Below are positions 28,755 to 38,446 of a DNA stretch of 64,000 nt, one piece after another. Each line of letters begins with the position of its first letter. The stretch's first letter is position 1. Source of the DNA: Bifidobacterium apousia (lineage in GTDB: Bacteria; Actinomycetota; Actinomycetes; Actinomycetales; Bifidobacteriaceae); the NCBI RefSeq assembly GCF_007559275.1, contig NZ_VMHK01000006.1, forward strand, positions 58,802 to 122,801, written 5' to 3'. A program made the translations under genes and the position numbers. The notes under the pieces were generated by a model. The model was not told the origin of the DNA, did not search any database, and was given only the letters and a program-made list of their open reading frames with translations.

Positions 28755-29288
28755 TTATTTGCGTCCTTTCAAGTACTTCCGTATCTTCTTCAGAGCCCAG
28801 TCGTAATGGCTGGAGGTCGAAGAGATGAAGGCGGAGCCCAAGGTAGAGTTTCCGGTCCATGGGAGGGCGCCCTTGGTGAATAGCTGTTCGTTGGTGAACG
28901 ATTGCGCCAGGGCCATGACCTTCTTATGGGATTCGATAAACAGGTTCAAGGCCTGATCGTAGGTGGTGTCATCATGCTTGTCTCGCAGCTTCACATTCAT
29001 CTCGCCGTAATTGCGCCAGTTGTAGCCGTCCGGAAGAAAGTCGTGGGTCCTGCCCTGCTGGTTGTCTTCCACCCAGTTCAACAGCAGCTGATGCCACTCG
29101 TAGAGATGGACGAGCACGTCCTTGATGTTCCTGTCGCGTGCCCAATGGGCCCCTTTCTCCTTGCTCAGGTCGAAGGAAAAGCGGCCATTGCGTTCTTCGG
29201 GTGTCAGCGGCTCAAGCAACGCCACGAGTTTGTCGAAGCCATCGTCAGACGCCTTGATGAGTTCTTCCTTGGTGGTAGGTCGTGCCAT
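28755..29288 (-). CDS. ClbS/DfsB-family four-helix protein
   Basis: About 177 residues from the ATG at 29288, which has GGAGG 8 bp upstream. It is an all-helical DinB-like protein with RPTTKEELIKASDDGFDKL at the start, NIKDVLVHLYEWHQLLLNWV in the middle and LGSAFISSTSSHYDWALKKI at the end, the DUF1706 layout. The best-known member, ClbS, hydrolyses the cyclopropane of colibactin and protects its producer. Many members have no known substrate, and here no toxin gene is nearby, so a general protective role is inference. Confidence 0.75.
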   Translation of the reverse strand: MARPTTKEELIKASDDGFDKLVALLEPLTPEERNGRFSFDLSKEKGAHWARDRNIKDVLVHLYEWHQLLLNWVEDNQQGRTHDFLPDGYNWRNYGEMNVKLRDKHDDTTYDQALNLFIESHKKVMALAQSFTNEQLFTKGALPWTGNSTLGSAFISSTSSHYDWALKKIRKYLKGRK

Positions 29289-29569
29289 GACGGTCCTCCG
29301 TTTGTCTCTGGTCGACAAGATTTGACTGGTCCATCGTCACCTGTCTCGGTTTGTCATTGACTGTACCCCATATGGGCCTTGCAAATGCTCGTGTGTAGGA
29401 AATCGTCGCGAACTCAAGTGCTTACAGTTGCACCTACCAATCAAATTCATCAAGCCGAGCGCTACATATACCGACTTGATTTATGTAACAAGAGCCATGA
29501 AGGAATGACAGAGGTCGGCAGGCTTGCTGTGGCTCAAATATGTACCCGGCTGTATGCAGCGGGACTTTA

Positions 29570-30994
29570 TTACTCGCCGATGGCATGCGATATGACACTG
29601 ACAGAGTTCTCGAATCTGGTGGTCAGGGCTTGGATTCCTGTGGCCGCGGCACCAAGCAGGGATGCGATGAGCACCACTACGATCCAAGCGCCCCATTGCA
29701 CGCTCATCTGTGATTTGCCCATGAAGCGCGAGAGCATGAAGGTCAGGGATGAGGTGCAGAGCAAGGTGATGACCAGGGAGAACAGTGTGCTGGTAATCAT
29801 AGTGATGATGCCATCAAGTGCGCCCAATACTCTGAGCTGGCCGATTCCGGCACCTGATACGTAGGTCAGCGCCAGATCAAGCCCTCTGCCTTTGGAAGTG
29901 ATCAAGGTGCCTGCAATTGCACCTGTTATCGCGATGATCAGTGGCGGTCCAGTGAGCGCCAGGAGACTCGCAAACATGTCTGCGGTCGCCGGAACAGTGC
30001 TGTCTGGTGTGGGGGGCAAAGCGACTTGCATGGTGGTGATCATCGTGCTCAACCCTCCGCCGACGGTCATCAGCAATGACAGACCTGCAGTCATCGGGAT
30101 GATCGCCGCTCCCTGGCGCTGTATGCTGCCGACAGCCTGCTGGCCTGCCAGCCTCCAGGTTCTGGATGGCAACGCCACAATACGCGTCCATATCGCCGTG
30201 AAGCCGGGCAGGAAGTATGGTGCGAAAGCTGCCAGCGAGAATATCTGGAGGAACATGCCGCCCATGACGAAGGCGAGAAATACCGTCATCCGATCCGCAG
30301 CGGCATTGCTGCTCATCTGACTGGCAGGAGGGTTAGTTGCAAGTGCAAAAGCTGGAATCAGCAACATACAGCCCGCGCCAATCAAGCATACGATTCCCAG
30401 GAGGAAGCGGAAGACGCCTATCCGCTTTGGCGGGTTCTGGGATTGCCTGAGGGCTTCCATTGGTCGTATTTTCGAGAGCGAACGGATAGTCAACAGGGTG
30501 CTTATGAAGATGGGCGCAGCGCTGAAAGCAAGGCCCTTGCCCAGCGAATTGAACAGGTGGCTGCCGGCATAGGTCAAATGCAAATCTAATGGATTTGTCA
30601 CCATGGCGAAGATCAAGGGTGTAATCACTGGCAGCAAAAGGCAGGTGGCTGCAATAGACAGGATGCATAATCCCATGACAATCAGCAGATTCCAGGCCAG
30701 CAGTTGCCAAGGCAGAGCGCCTTGCAAAACCATGAGCGCCAGTTGATGCCGTCGTTGATTCAGTGCTGAGTTCATGACCCATAGCAGCACAGCTACGGTG
30801 ATGATCACGCTGAATGCTAAGGCGGGACCAGTGTATGAGGATCCAAGTTCCTGCTCCGGGCCCTGATAGTCCTGATCAATGATCGTGGCAACCGCAATGA
30901 GGGAGCAGATGACGGTCTGGGATACGACCATGGCCAGCAAGACGGCGCTCCAGACCATGGGCGCTGCTTTGAGTTCGGACAGAGCGCCTCTCAT
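29570..30994 (-). CDS. FtsX-family ABC permease (MacB-like)
   Basis: About 474 residues from the ATG at 30994 (MRGALSELKAAPM), overlapping the ATPase stop (ATGA). It has eight or so helices with two FtsX-like blocks: VIITVAVLLWVMNSALNQRR and later AIIPMTAGLSLLMTVGGGL. The loop QRRHQLALMVLQGALPWQLL is the typical contact helix with a LolD/MacB-type ATPase. Together with the ATPase it forms a mechanotransmission ABC unit for export or for releasing lipid or peptide substrates. No periplasmic partner is encoded nearby. Confidence 0.82.
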   Translation of the reverse strand: MRGALSELKAAPMVWSAVLLAMVVSQTVICSLIAVATIIDQDYQGPEQELGSSYTGPALAFSVIITVAVLLWVMNSALNQRRHQLALMVLQGALPWQLLAWNLLIVMGLCILSIAATCLLLPVITPLIFAMVTNPLDLHLTYAGSHLFNSLGKGLAFSAAPIFISTLLTIRSLSKIRPMEALRQSQNPPKRIGVFRFLLGIVCLIGAGCMLLIPAFALATNPPASQMSSNAAADRMTVFLAFVMGGMFLQIFSLAAFAPYFLPGFTAIWTRIVALPSRTWRLAGQQAVGSIQRQGAAIIPMTAGLSLLMTVGGGLSTMITTMQVALPPTPDSTVPATADMFASLLALTGPPLIIAITGAIAGTLITSKGRGLDLALTYVSGAGIGQLRVLGALDGIITMITSTLFSLVITLLCTSSLTFMLSRFMGKSQMSVQWGAWIVVVLIASLLGAAATGIQALTTRFENSVSVISHAIGE

Positions 30995-31722
30995 GCCATG
31001 GGCGCTTTCGCAGAGAATGACTGGCTGATACGGCCATCGCGCACGGCAAACAGCCGATCGCACTGACCCGCCACCTCATTGTTATGCGTCACCACGACGA
31101 TGGTTTTCTTTTCGTGGTTGGCAAGTTCCTTCAGCACCGATATGACCTTTTCTCCGGATTCCTGATCCAAGGCGCCAGTCGGCTCGTCCGCGAATACCAC
31201 GTCTGCGTCGGATAACAGGACGCGGGCCAGGGCAACACGTTGCTGCTCGCCGCCCGACAGCAGGGTGACGCTTTTCTTTTTCTGATCGATCAGGCCAAAG
31301 TACTTCAAGAGGGAATCCGCCGTCTTTCTGGGAAAGCGGGATCCGCGAAGGGTGAATGGCAGAGCCAGATTCTGTTCGACTGTCATGCTGGTGATCAGGT
31401 TGTAGGACTGGAATACGAAGCCTAGATGCTGGCGTCTGAACTTGGTCATGGCCGACAGCCCCAGACGGGTTATGTCCTTGCCCAGCAGAAGCACAGTGCC
31501 GCTAGTGGCCTTCTCCAGCCCAGCCAGGCAGTACAGCAGCGTCGATTTGCCGCTGCCTGACGGCCCTATGATGCCGGTCATCTCCCCCGGATAGGCAGTG
31601 AATGCTATGTCATTGAGAATGGTCAGTGAATCGCCGCGGCGCGGGGAGACCACCATGGACAGCCCCGTAGCTTCAATCGTTGGTGTCGGGCCTCTGCTCA
31701 CGCTTACGTTGGGGTTATTCAT
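30991..31722 (-). CDS. ABC transporter ATP-binding protein (LolD/MacB type)
   Basis: About 243 residues from the ATG at 31722 (MNNPNVSVSRG), with AAGGGA upstream. Motifs are in order: Walker A GPSGSGKST, Q-loop GFVFQSYNLITSMT, signature LSGGEQQRVALARVL, Walker B DVVFADEPTGALD, H-loop VVVTHNNEVAGQ. The stop overlaps the start of the permease gene. The pair is an MacB/LolCDE-type system often linked with peptide resistance. A two-component partner is not adjacent. Confidence 0.87.
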   Translation of the reverse strand: MNNPNVSVSRGPTPTIEATGLSMVVSPRRGDSLTILNDIAFTAYPGEMTGIIGPSGSGKSTLLYCLAGLEKATSGTVLLLGKDITRLGLSAMTKFRRQHLGFVFQSYNLITSMTVEQNLALPFTLRGSRFPRKTADSLLKYFGLIDQKKKSVTLLSGGEQQRVALARVLLSDADVVFADEPTGALDQESGEKVISVLKELANHEKKTIVVVTHNNEVAGQCDRLFAVRDGRISQSFSAKAPMA

Positions 31723-31773
31723 AGTTGCATCTTTCCCTTGGATGATCATCGACGACCTTCCAGACCGAGGCAT

Positions 31774-32037
31774 CTACGCCCAGTAATGCTGATTCGCCTC
31801 GCAGATGTCATGTGCCCTCGTTCGTCGCTTGACCCTGTATGACGGTCATCCTTGTCGTCATCAGTCAATTCCATTGATATCAGCGAAAGAAGGGATGAAA
31901 TACCCTGATTTACCCTGAATTATCCCTGACTGGGCCCTGATTTTTTCGGAATAAGAGGCATGTTCAGGCAGGCATGCTTACGCGGCGCCACCGGTAATGT
32001 CAGCAGCGCCGAGAATCAGCTGATTACTGCTGCAGCC
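31774..32037. other. convergent-to-upstream intergenic region
   Basis: About 260 bp between the ABC ATPase start and the alcohol dehydrogenase stop. The promoter of the MacB-like pair should lie near 31730-31800. I see no gene. Confidence 0.4.
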
Positions 32038-33077
32038 TCATTCGCTGACAAGCAGCAGGGATTTGATGGCGGTGCGCTGGTCCATGGCCTCATAGGCCTC
32101 CTGGATGTGATCCAAGGCAAAGCGCTTGGTAAAGACCTTGCCTGGCTGGATGCTGCCCTTGAGCACTTGGTCAAGCAGCAGATGCCTGTCATATGTGGTG
32201 ACCGCGGCCGTGCCTCCTCGCAGCCCAACATTGCGCCAGAACAGCTTAGAGGTGTCCATGGTAGCCTGCTGCGGTACGCCCACCCTGCCGACTACTGCGC
32301 CGGGCCGGGCCACCCTGATGGCGGTGTCGGTGGACAGTTCGGTGCCCACGCATTCCAGAACCGCATCGGCTCCGGCTCCGTCGGTGAGGGCCATGACTTG
32401 CTCTACAGCAGCGTCGCCGCGTTCAGCCACGATGTCAGTGGCTCCGAATTCACGCGCCAGCTTCTGGCGGTCCTCATGCCGGCTCATGGCGATGATGCGT
32501 TCGGCCCCACGCAGCTTGGCTGCTATGACTCCGCACAGACCCACCGCTCCATCGCCCATGACAACGACCGTGTCGCCTTCTTTGACCTGGGCTGTTGCGG
32601 CTGCATGATAACCGGTGGCCATCACGTCGGAGAGGGTCAGCAGGGAGTCGAGCATGTCATCGCTGTAGTCCTCAGGCTGGCCTGGAATCTTCACCAAGGC
32701 CCAGTCCGCGTTGGTGAATCGCAGATACTCGCTCTGATAGCCGCTGCTCCCCCGCCTGTCCGGATCAAGGCAGTCACCGTCGAAGCCGGCCCTGCAGGCC
32801 GCGCAGTGCCCGCAGCCATGAGTGAAGGGTGCTATGACGAAGTCACCATGTTTGACATGAGTGACATCCGAGCCCACCTTTTCGACCAGGCCGATGGCCT
32901 CGTGCCCTACGTGACTGCCTGCGGGCATTGAGGAAATCCCCCGGTACCACCCAGGTCGGATCCGCACACGCAGGCCCGGACGACCCGAATCACAGCATCT
33001 CCGGGCTTTTCGATGGTCGGCATCGGTGCTTCCTCCAGCTCGATGCGGCCTGGCTTCACAAACTTTGCTGCCTTCAT
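32038..33077 (-). pseudogene. zinc-dependent alcohol dehydrogenase, one frameshift
   Basis: The start MKAAKFVKPGRIELEEAPMP (ATG at 33077, GGGGAGCA upstream) runs to the catalytic-zinc motif CVCGSDL, then the frame changes near 32945-32965. The body continues in a second frame to 32038: WYRGISSMPAGSHVGHEAIG, the structural-zinc Cys cluster (CGHCAACRAGFDGDC), and the NAD(P)-binding loop GDGAVGLCGVIAAK. Family members read GSDLWWYRGIS here, so one lost base explains it. The rest looks intact (about 346 codons), which suggests a recent break or a sequencing error. Confidence 0.8.
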
Positions 33078-33339
33078 GCTCTTGCTCCCCATTCTTCACT
33101 ACCTGGCGTATTCGCCCGCCAAGTATGCGGATGAAACATAGTCTACGGAGTTCAATCCGCTCGAAGTCAAGTCACAGCCTTATTGTGTGCGATTCACCGA
33201 GGTTCGGACAAGATTGTTACGCGGGAATACGGTCATTAAGGTGCAGCCATATATAGGTACTTTATAGGGGCCGCATAGAGGTGCCGTATCGGGATACCGT
33301 CATATGCCTTGTGGCTCGGCCGAACCACAAGGGATCAAC

Positions 33340-34017
33340 TCACTTGGAAGTGCTTTCAGGACCACCAAGTTCCTTGAGGAAGGCAGCGTAGGCCTGGGGA
33401 TTGCGATGGTTTTTGCCTGCTTGGACGATCAGCCCGTGGTATTCGCGCAGATCGTTGAGCGGCCACTGATCAACCTGAATAAAATCCGCCTCGTACTCTT
33501 CGCCCTCCTGGTATGACCGCAAGGAGGCCCATCCCAGACCGTCCAGCATCCGGCGTGCATAGGCATCCCAGATAAAGCAGCGCTGGCCGAAGGCATAAAG
33601 CCGTATGACATCCGCCGTCTCGCGTCCGACTCCGGCAATGGTGAGCAGGTCGTCACGCAGACCTTCATCCGCGCAATCCTCAACATCGGGCGTGCGGATG
33701 CCGTGAGCCAGCAGCCACTGAGCCAGGGCCTTGCAGGTGCGTGCCTTGGCCTTCATAAAGCCGCTTGATCTGATCAAGTTCGTCAGCCTTACCAGGTCGA
33801 TGTCGGCCATGTTGCAGGGGTTGAGCAGATCGGCCGTGCGCAGCTGCTCGATGGACATGGCCGCGTTCCCCCAGGCCGTATGCTGGACCAGCACCGCTCC
33901 GATCATCATCTCGAAGTCGGTCTCTGCCGGCCACCAATTCTGCAATCCCAGGCGAGCGAGCAAACGTGAATACAGCCACTTTGAGCAACCGGCATTTATC
34001 CTGCCTGCATTGCCCAT
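33340..34017 (-). CDS. HhH-GPD DNA glycosylase (MagIII-like, no Fe-S cluster)
   Basis: A 225-residue member of the endonuclease III superfamily. Helix-hairpin-helix: [20 protein letters not shown] (about residues 124-143). The catalytic Asp is D151 in [12 protein letters not shown]. The Lys of bifunctional Nth (LPGVGRKTA) is replaced by Glu in GVGRETA, so it is expected to be monofunctional. The C-terminus lacks the four-Cys iron-sulphur cluster. Size, [18 protein letters not shown] and absent cluster fit the MagIII 3-methyladenine glycosylase type of Helicobacter. It would start base-excision repair of alkylated DNA. GGTGGAGG precedes the ATG. Confidence 0.75.
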   Translation of the reverse strand: MGNAGRINAGCSKWLYSRLLARLGLQNWWPAETDFEMMIGAVLVQHTAWGNAAMSIEQLRTADLLNPCNMADIDLVRLTNLIRSSGFMKAKARTCKALAQWLLAHGIRTPDVEDCADEGLRDDLLTIAGVGRETADVIRLYAFGQRCFIWDAYARRMLDGLGWASLRSYQEGEEYEADFIQVDQWPLNDLREYHGLIVQAGKNHRNPQAYAAFLKELGGPESTSK

Positions 34018-34083
34018 AACGCCTCCACCAAACTATTTGACGCTTTTCATGGTAACAGCTGGCTCAAGCCGGTGCGGAGCGAG

Positions 34084-34758
34084 TCAGAGAATGGCAGGCG
34101 CCTGGGCGAAGTCAGTGATAGCGCCATCGGCCTCAGAGCGAATGGCATCCCAATCGTTGGCCGAAGACTGGTCGTACATGGCCCAGACCTTCATCCCAGC
34201 CCGCTTGGCGGAATCGATGGCGACCAGAAGATCCTCGAACACTGTGCAGTGGTCGGGCGCAACTTCCAGCATCCGCGAAGCCAACAGGTAGATTTCCGGC
34301 TCCTCCTTGCCAACGCTTTTGGCATCATCCACGCTGCAGACCTGGTCGAAACAATCGGTCATGCCAGCGTGCTTCAGAGCAGCCTGTCGTAGGCGCGGAG
34401 GGAGGCTGGTTGCCACAGCCAGGGCGGCACCGCTGGCTTTTAGCGCCTGCAGGTAATCGAGTGCATGTGGCTTGGGCTGCACAGCTGTGGCGTAGAGCAG
34501 GAGCGCGTCCTCGTTCCACTCCTCCACAAGATCTTCTGGGCGCTCGTCAAGGTGGAAGCGGTCGATGGTGTACCTGGCGATGGCGCCGGTCTGCATGGAG
34601 GCCACTGCAGATGCGTAATCGTCCGGCATGGGGATGTTGCGACGAGCAAAGAAACGTTGGTCGATTTCCTCCCAGACTCCCATGGAATCCAGAAGTGTGC
34701 CGTCGAGATCGAAGATGGCGGCCTTGCCAATGTTGACTTTTGTTCTATTTTCGCCCAC
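34084..34758 (-). CDS. HAD-family hydrolase (phosphoglucomutase-like)
   Basis: 224 residues, probably from a GTG start with AAGGAG upstream. Motif I FDLDGTLLDSMG gives both the nucleophile and the acid Asp. The cap domain (about 25-90) is alpha-helical. Motif II is ALAVATSLPP, the Lys of motif III is in VGKEEPEIYLLA and motif IV is CTVFEDLLVAIDSA, where the acidic pair is ED. This is the beta-phosphoglucomutase/phosphatase class; the substrate cannot be told. It is 66 bp upstream of the DNA glycosylase gene. Confidence 0.82.
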   Translation of the reverse strand: MGENRTKVNIGKAAIFDLDGTLLDSMGVWEEIDQRFFARRNIPMPDDYASAVASMQTGAIARYTIDRFHLDERPEDLVEEWNEDALLLYATAVQPKPHALDYLQALKASGAALAVATSLPPRLRQAALKHAGMTDCFDQVCSVDDAKSVGKEEPEIYLLASRMLEVAPDHCTVFEDLLVAIDSAKRAGMKVWAMYDQSSANDWDAIRSEADGAITDFAQAPAIL

Positions 34759-35042
34759 GCCGCAAGTTCTCCTTTTCGTCGAAGTTATTCATAGTAGCAT
34801 GATCTCGGATCAGGTCTGGCTCACCGGTTTTGAGCCAATGTTCTCCCCGATCAGCCTTGGCTTCAGAAAAGTAGGTATGTTCAACAGTTTAATATTGCCA
34901 TGCAAGCTATTAATCTCAGCGATTGTCAATTATTTTGCGCTCAGCGAGCGAAAAGCACATAAAAATTGAAGAATATATACAATATTGGTTGAAACAATGT
35001 TAGCATGCAAATACTAGAGAAAATCATCGAAAAAGGAGACTT
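34759..35042. other. divergent promoter region
   Basis: About 280 bp between the HAD hydrolase gene (minus strand) and the ArsR-type repressor gene (plus strand). It is AT-rich near 34960-35000, as promoters are. No gene is visible. Confidence 0.4.
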
Positions 35043-35381
35043 ATGGCTATTCAAGAAACAACAGCGGCTCTGGCTGATCCCCTGCGTCGTCGTGTGCTGG
35101 ATCTTTTGGAGCAGGGCGGCATGGAGGCTGGACGCCTGGCCGAAAAGCTGGGAATGACGCCATCCAAGCTGTCCTATCATCTGCGGAAGTTGAAAGAAGC
35201 AGACCTGATTGTCGGCCACAAGCAGGGCACCAGGGTCATCTACGAACTCAATCTGAGCGTGCTGGACAGCACTATTCAGTGGCTCTACCGCCTGCGGACC
35301 AGCGCCAGCGACAAGAGAAGTCTGCCCGAGCCTCAGACTGTGAGCAAGGAAACTGGTTCGACGGCGGTTTCCGAGTCCTAA
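35043..35381 (+). CDS. ArsR/SdpR-family transcriptional repressor
   Basis: A 112-residue winged-helix protein with AAAGGAGA before the ATG. The HTH is MEAGRLAEKLGMTPSKLSYH followed by LRKLKEADLIVGHKQGTRVI, close to SdpR. There is no metal-binding ELCVCDL motif, so it should not be a metal sensor. In Bacillus, SdpR represses sdpRI and is sequestered by the immunity protein SdpI when toxin is present. Here it is followed 10 bp later by an SdpI-like gene. The last 25 residues are Ser/Thr-rich and likely disordered. Confidence 0.82.
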   Translation: MAIQETTAALADPLRRRVLDLLEQGGMEAGRLAEKLGMTPSKLSYHLRKLKEADLIVGHKQGTRVIYELNLSVLDSTIQWLYRLRTSASDKRSLPEPQTVSKETGSTAVSES

Positions 35382-35391
35382 GGAGACTCTC

Positions 35392-36120
35392 ATGGCGGAT
35401 GGCAGCAAAGCGGGTCGGTTCGTCCCGACCCTTGTCGCGGCTCAGTGGTTGCCGGGGATAATCATGCTGGGCGTAAGCCGCATAGTGGTCAATCGTCTGC
35501 CGAATGAAAACGTCCCGCTTCATTGGAATGCACAGAACCAGGTGGACCGCTGGGGCTCTCCCCAGGAGCTGGTTTGGATGCCCTGCTTCTGTCTGGTCAT
35601 TGCGCTGATTTGGACCATCCTCATGCTCGTCCTGCGCGCATATTTGATTAAACGTGGTGATGAAGCGGGGCATACCTTGACCGTTTTTCTGCTGGGTGGT
35701 CTATGCATGCAGATTATTTTCGCGGTTTTAGATCTGTTCGAATTAGCTGTTGCTGATCCTCATTGGGGATGGTGGCCGACGGATTTCGGCATTGATAAGG
35801 TCGCCATGCTTTTGACCGGTCTGACTCTCATAGTCATCGGCAATCTTGCTCCTAAAACCAGACCCAATGGCATCAGCGGTTTTCGGGTGCCAGGTGCCTA
35901 CGCCAGCCGCGAGGCTTGGCGCCGTTGTCAGCAGTTTGGCGGGGTGGTCTCCATGATTCTGGGCGTGGTCATGATCCTGTCTGCCCTGGCTTATAGCGGA
36001 GTCAGGCTCTACTGGACCTGTGGAACCGCTCTGGCAATCGTCCTTGTACTCATCTGTGCCTATGGTTCATACGCTGGCAGAAAGTATGCCGGGCAAGGAG
36101 GACCTGTCTACCACCGTTAG
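35392..36120 (+). CDS. SdpI-family immunity membrane protein
   Basis: 242 residues with AAGGAG before the ATG. The DUF1648 block follows the first helix: LPNENVPLHWNAQNQVDRWG. The SdpI block has GNLAPKTRPNGISGFRVPGA and TCGTALAIVLVLICAYGSY, and six helices in total. In Bacillus, SdpI protects from the SdpC killing peptide and, when bound to it, pulls SdpR off DNA. No SdpC-like toxin is found within the window, so this looks like an immunity unit without its toxin. Confidence 0.82.
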   Translation: MADGSKAGRFVPTLVAAQWLPGIIMLGVSRIVVNRLPNENVPLHWNAQNQVDRWGSPQELVWMPCFCLVIALIWTILMLVLRAYLIKRGDEAGHTLTVFLLGGLCMQIIFAVLDLFELAVADPHWGWWPTDFGIDKVAMLLTGLTLIVIGNLAPKTRPNGISGFRVPGAYASREAWRRCQQFGGVVSMILGVVMILSALAYSGVRLYWTCGTALAIVLVLICAYGSYAGRKYAGQGGPVYHR

Positions 36121-36295
36121 TGCTTATATGCAATGAGTGGTTTGAAGGAGACTGCAAATAACAGATCTGCATATACGCAATGGGGACTATCTGAATCTTT
36201 TGGAAGGATTTGGAGGTCCCCTAAATACAACAAATGTCCAGAAACACAGTTCTTTCTACAAGGATTTGCAGACAAGGCCGTCTAGTCGAGAAGGC

Positions 36296-36335
36296 AAGGT
36301 CCCTGGGCCGACTAAAGAACCGGCTCAGGGACCTT
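36296..36335. terminator. hairpin downstream of cmk-der
   Basis: AAGGTCCCTG-GGCCG pairs with CGGCTCAGGGACCTT (one mismatch) across a loop ACTAAAGAAC. On the plus strand it is followed by TCTTTATTT. It lies just beyond the stop of der and after sdpI, so it can insulate the two convergent transcription units. Confidence 0.65.
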
Positions 36336-36337
36336 CT

Positions 36338-38446
36338 TTATTTGCGCTTCTTCTTCTCGCGGATATGCACAGAGATCTGGATGGGAGTGCCCTCGAAGCC
36401 GAACTCCTCGCGCAGGCAGCGTTCCAGGTAGCGGCGGTAGCCGTGCTCCAGGAAGCCGGTGGCGAAGATCACGAAACGCGGCGGCCTTGTGGAGGCCTGG
36501 GTGGCGAAGAGGATCCTTGGCTGCTTGCCGCCTCGCAGCGGATGCGGGTGCGCGGCCTGAACCTTGCCCAGGAAGGAGTTGAGCTTGCCGGTCGGTATGC
36601 GCTTGTCCCATGATTCCAGGGCAGTGCGCATGGCCCTGGCCAGCCGGTTGGTGTGCCAGCCGGTCTTGGCAGACAGGTTGACCCGCTCGGCCCAGGTGAC
36701 CCGGTCGAACTCGGTCTGCCAGAGCCGCTCAAGACGCTGACGGCCGAAGTCGTCCAGCAGATCCCACTTGTTGAAGACCAGGACGATGGCCCGGCCAGCA
36801 TCCACGGCCTGGCTCATGACCTTCAAGTCCTGGTCGGCGATGGGCTGGGAGGCATCGAAGAGAATCAGCGCCAGCTCCGAGCGTTCGATGGCCGCCTGGG
36901 TGCGCAGGCTGGAGTAGTACTCGGCACCCGAGATCTTGTGCAGGCGACGCTTGATGCCGGCGGTGTCGATGAAGAGCCAGTCCTCGCCGTCCACCTGAAC
37001 CACCTGGTCGACCGGGTCGCGGGTGGTGCCGGCCACATCGTGGACCACGGCTCGCTCCTCGTGGGCCAGCTGGTTGAGCAGGGAGGACTTGCCCACGTTG
37101 GGCCGCCCGACCAGGGCCACCCGGCGCAGGCCTTCCGGAGTGAGGAATCCTGAGGTCTTCTCGGCCTTGCTGAGCTGTTCCAGCGCGGCGTCCAGCAGGT
37201 CACCTATCCCCCGGCCGTGCATGGCGGAGATGGCATAGGGTTCGCCCAGGCCCAGCTTCCAGAATTCGGATGCGGCGTAGTCGGCCATCCGGTCATCCAG
37301 CTTGTTGACAGCCAGGACGACCGGCTTGCCGGCGGCCCGAAGCATGGTGACGATTCGCTCGTCGCTGGCGGTCAGTCCCACCTGGCCATCCACGACCAGA
37401 ATGACGGCATCAGCCAGGGATACGGCTACCTGCGCCTGGGAGGCGATGGCGGATTCGATGCCCTCCACGTCGCTCTCCCAACCGCCGGTGTCCACCAGCT
37501 TGAATTGGGTGCCGGCCCACTCGGCCTCGTAGCTGACACGATCCCGGGTCACGCCAGGGGTGTCTTCGACTACGGCAGCACGGCGGCCGAGAATCCTGTT
37601 GACCAGGGTGGACTTGCCCACGTTGGGCCTTCCCACCACGGCCAGCACGCCCACGGCCTTGGGGCCATGGTCCTGGTCATCCTGGTTCTCGGAGCCGCCC
37701 TCCAGCAGAGCACGGTCCTCCTCGTCCAGCTCGTAGTCGTCCAGGTTGCGGGCATACTCGTCGTAGGATTCCTCCTCCATGGCCGAGGAGACCAGATCGA
37801 TCAGGACCTGCAGGGTCTGCTCGAAGGTCAGATCGGAGTTGTCCACGGTGGTCACCCCGTCAGCGGCGCTCATGAAGGAGGTGACCTTGGAATCCCGGGC
37901 ATCCCGGGCAGCCAGATCCTCGGCACCGGCTGATCCGGACTGGGCCTGGCCGCTGCGGCGGGCCTGGCGGACCTCCTCACGGGCTGTCAGCAGCACACGG
38001 ACCTGGGCATCCGGGGCCACCACGGTGGTGATGTCCCGTCCTTCGGCCACCACGCCACGATCTTGGTCAGCCATGATGGCCCGCTGGGCGGCGATGAGGA
38101 CATGGCGCACAGCCGGAATCGAAGAGACTACGGAAACGTGCTCGGAGACCCTGGTAGAGCGTATCGCTTCATCCACGTCACGGTCGTCCAGGCTGACTCT
38201 GGGATGTTCGGGGTCCAGTCCCATGACCAGGTGGCCGCCGGTGATGGAATCGGCAACGGCTTCGGTGATCGCCTCCTGGTCGGGTTGATCCGCGTCCAGG
38301 TCCAGCCTGCGGTCCATGCACCAGAGGGTGACCGCCCGGTACATGGCACCCGTGTCCAGGTAGGCCAGGCCGAAATGCTCGGCCAGGGCCCGCGAGGTGG
38401 AGGACTTGCCCACGCCTGCCGGGCCATCGATGGCGACGGTGATCAC
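36338..38446 (-). CDS. cmk-der: fused cytidylate kinase / GTPase Der
   Basis: A 702-residue fusion. The N-terminal 220 residues are cytidylate kinase: P-loop [10 protein letters not shown] at residue 7, [14 protein letters not shown] and the CMP-binding [14 protein letters not shown] linker of about 45 acidic residues follows, then Der with two GTPase domains (GRPNVGKST about 272, GRPNVGKSS about 450; DTGGWE and DTAGIKRR switches; NKLD and NKWD), and the KH-like C-terminus ([20 protein letters not shown]). CMK makes CDP/dCDP; Der is a ribosome assembly GTPase. The fusion is known from bifidobacteria. It overlaps rluB by 4 bp. Confidence 0.95.
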   Translation of the reverse strand: MITVAIDGPAGVGKSSTSRALAEHFGLAYLDTGAMYRAVTLWCMDRRLDLDADQPDQEAITEAVADSITGGHLVMGLDPEHPRVSLDDRDVDEAIRSTRVSEHVSVVSSIPAVRHVLIAAQRAIMADQDRGVVAEGRDITTVVAPDAQVRVLLTAREEVRQARRSGQAQSGSAGAEDLAARDARDSKVTSFMSAADGVTTVDNSDLTFEQTLQVLIDLVSSAMEEESYDEYARNLDDYELDEEDRALLEGGSENQDDQDHGPKAVGVLAVVGRPNVGKSTLVNRILGRRAAVVEDTPGVTRDRVSYEAEWAGTQFKLVDTGGWESDVEGIESAIASQAQVAVSLADAVILVVDGQVGLTASDERIVTMLRAAGKPVVLAVNKLDDRMADYAASEFWKLGLGEPYAISAMHGRGIGDLLDAALEQLSKAEKTSGFLTPEGLRRVALVGRPNVGKSSLLNQLAHEERAVVHDVAGTTRDPVDQVVQVDGEDWLFIDTAGIKRRLHKISGAEYYSSLRTQAAIERSELALILFDASQPIADQDLKVMSQAVDAGRAIVLVFNKWDLLDDFGRQRLERLWQTEFDRVTWAERVNLSAKTGWHTNRLARAMRTALESWDKRIPTGKLNSFLGKVQAAHPHPLRGGKQPRILFATQASTRPPRFVIFATGFLEHGYRRYLERCLREEFGFEGTPIQISVHIREKKKRK

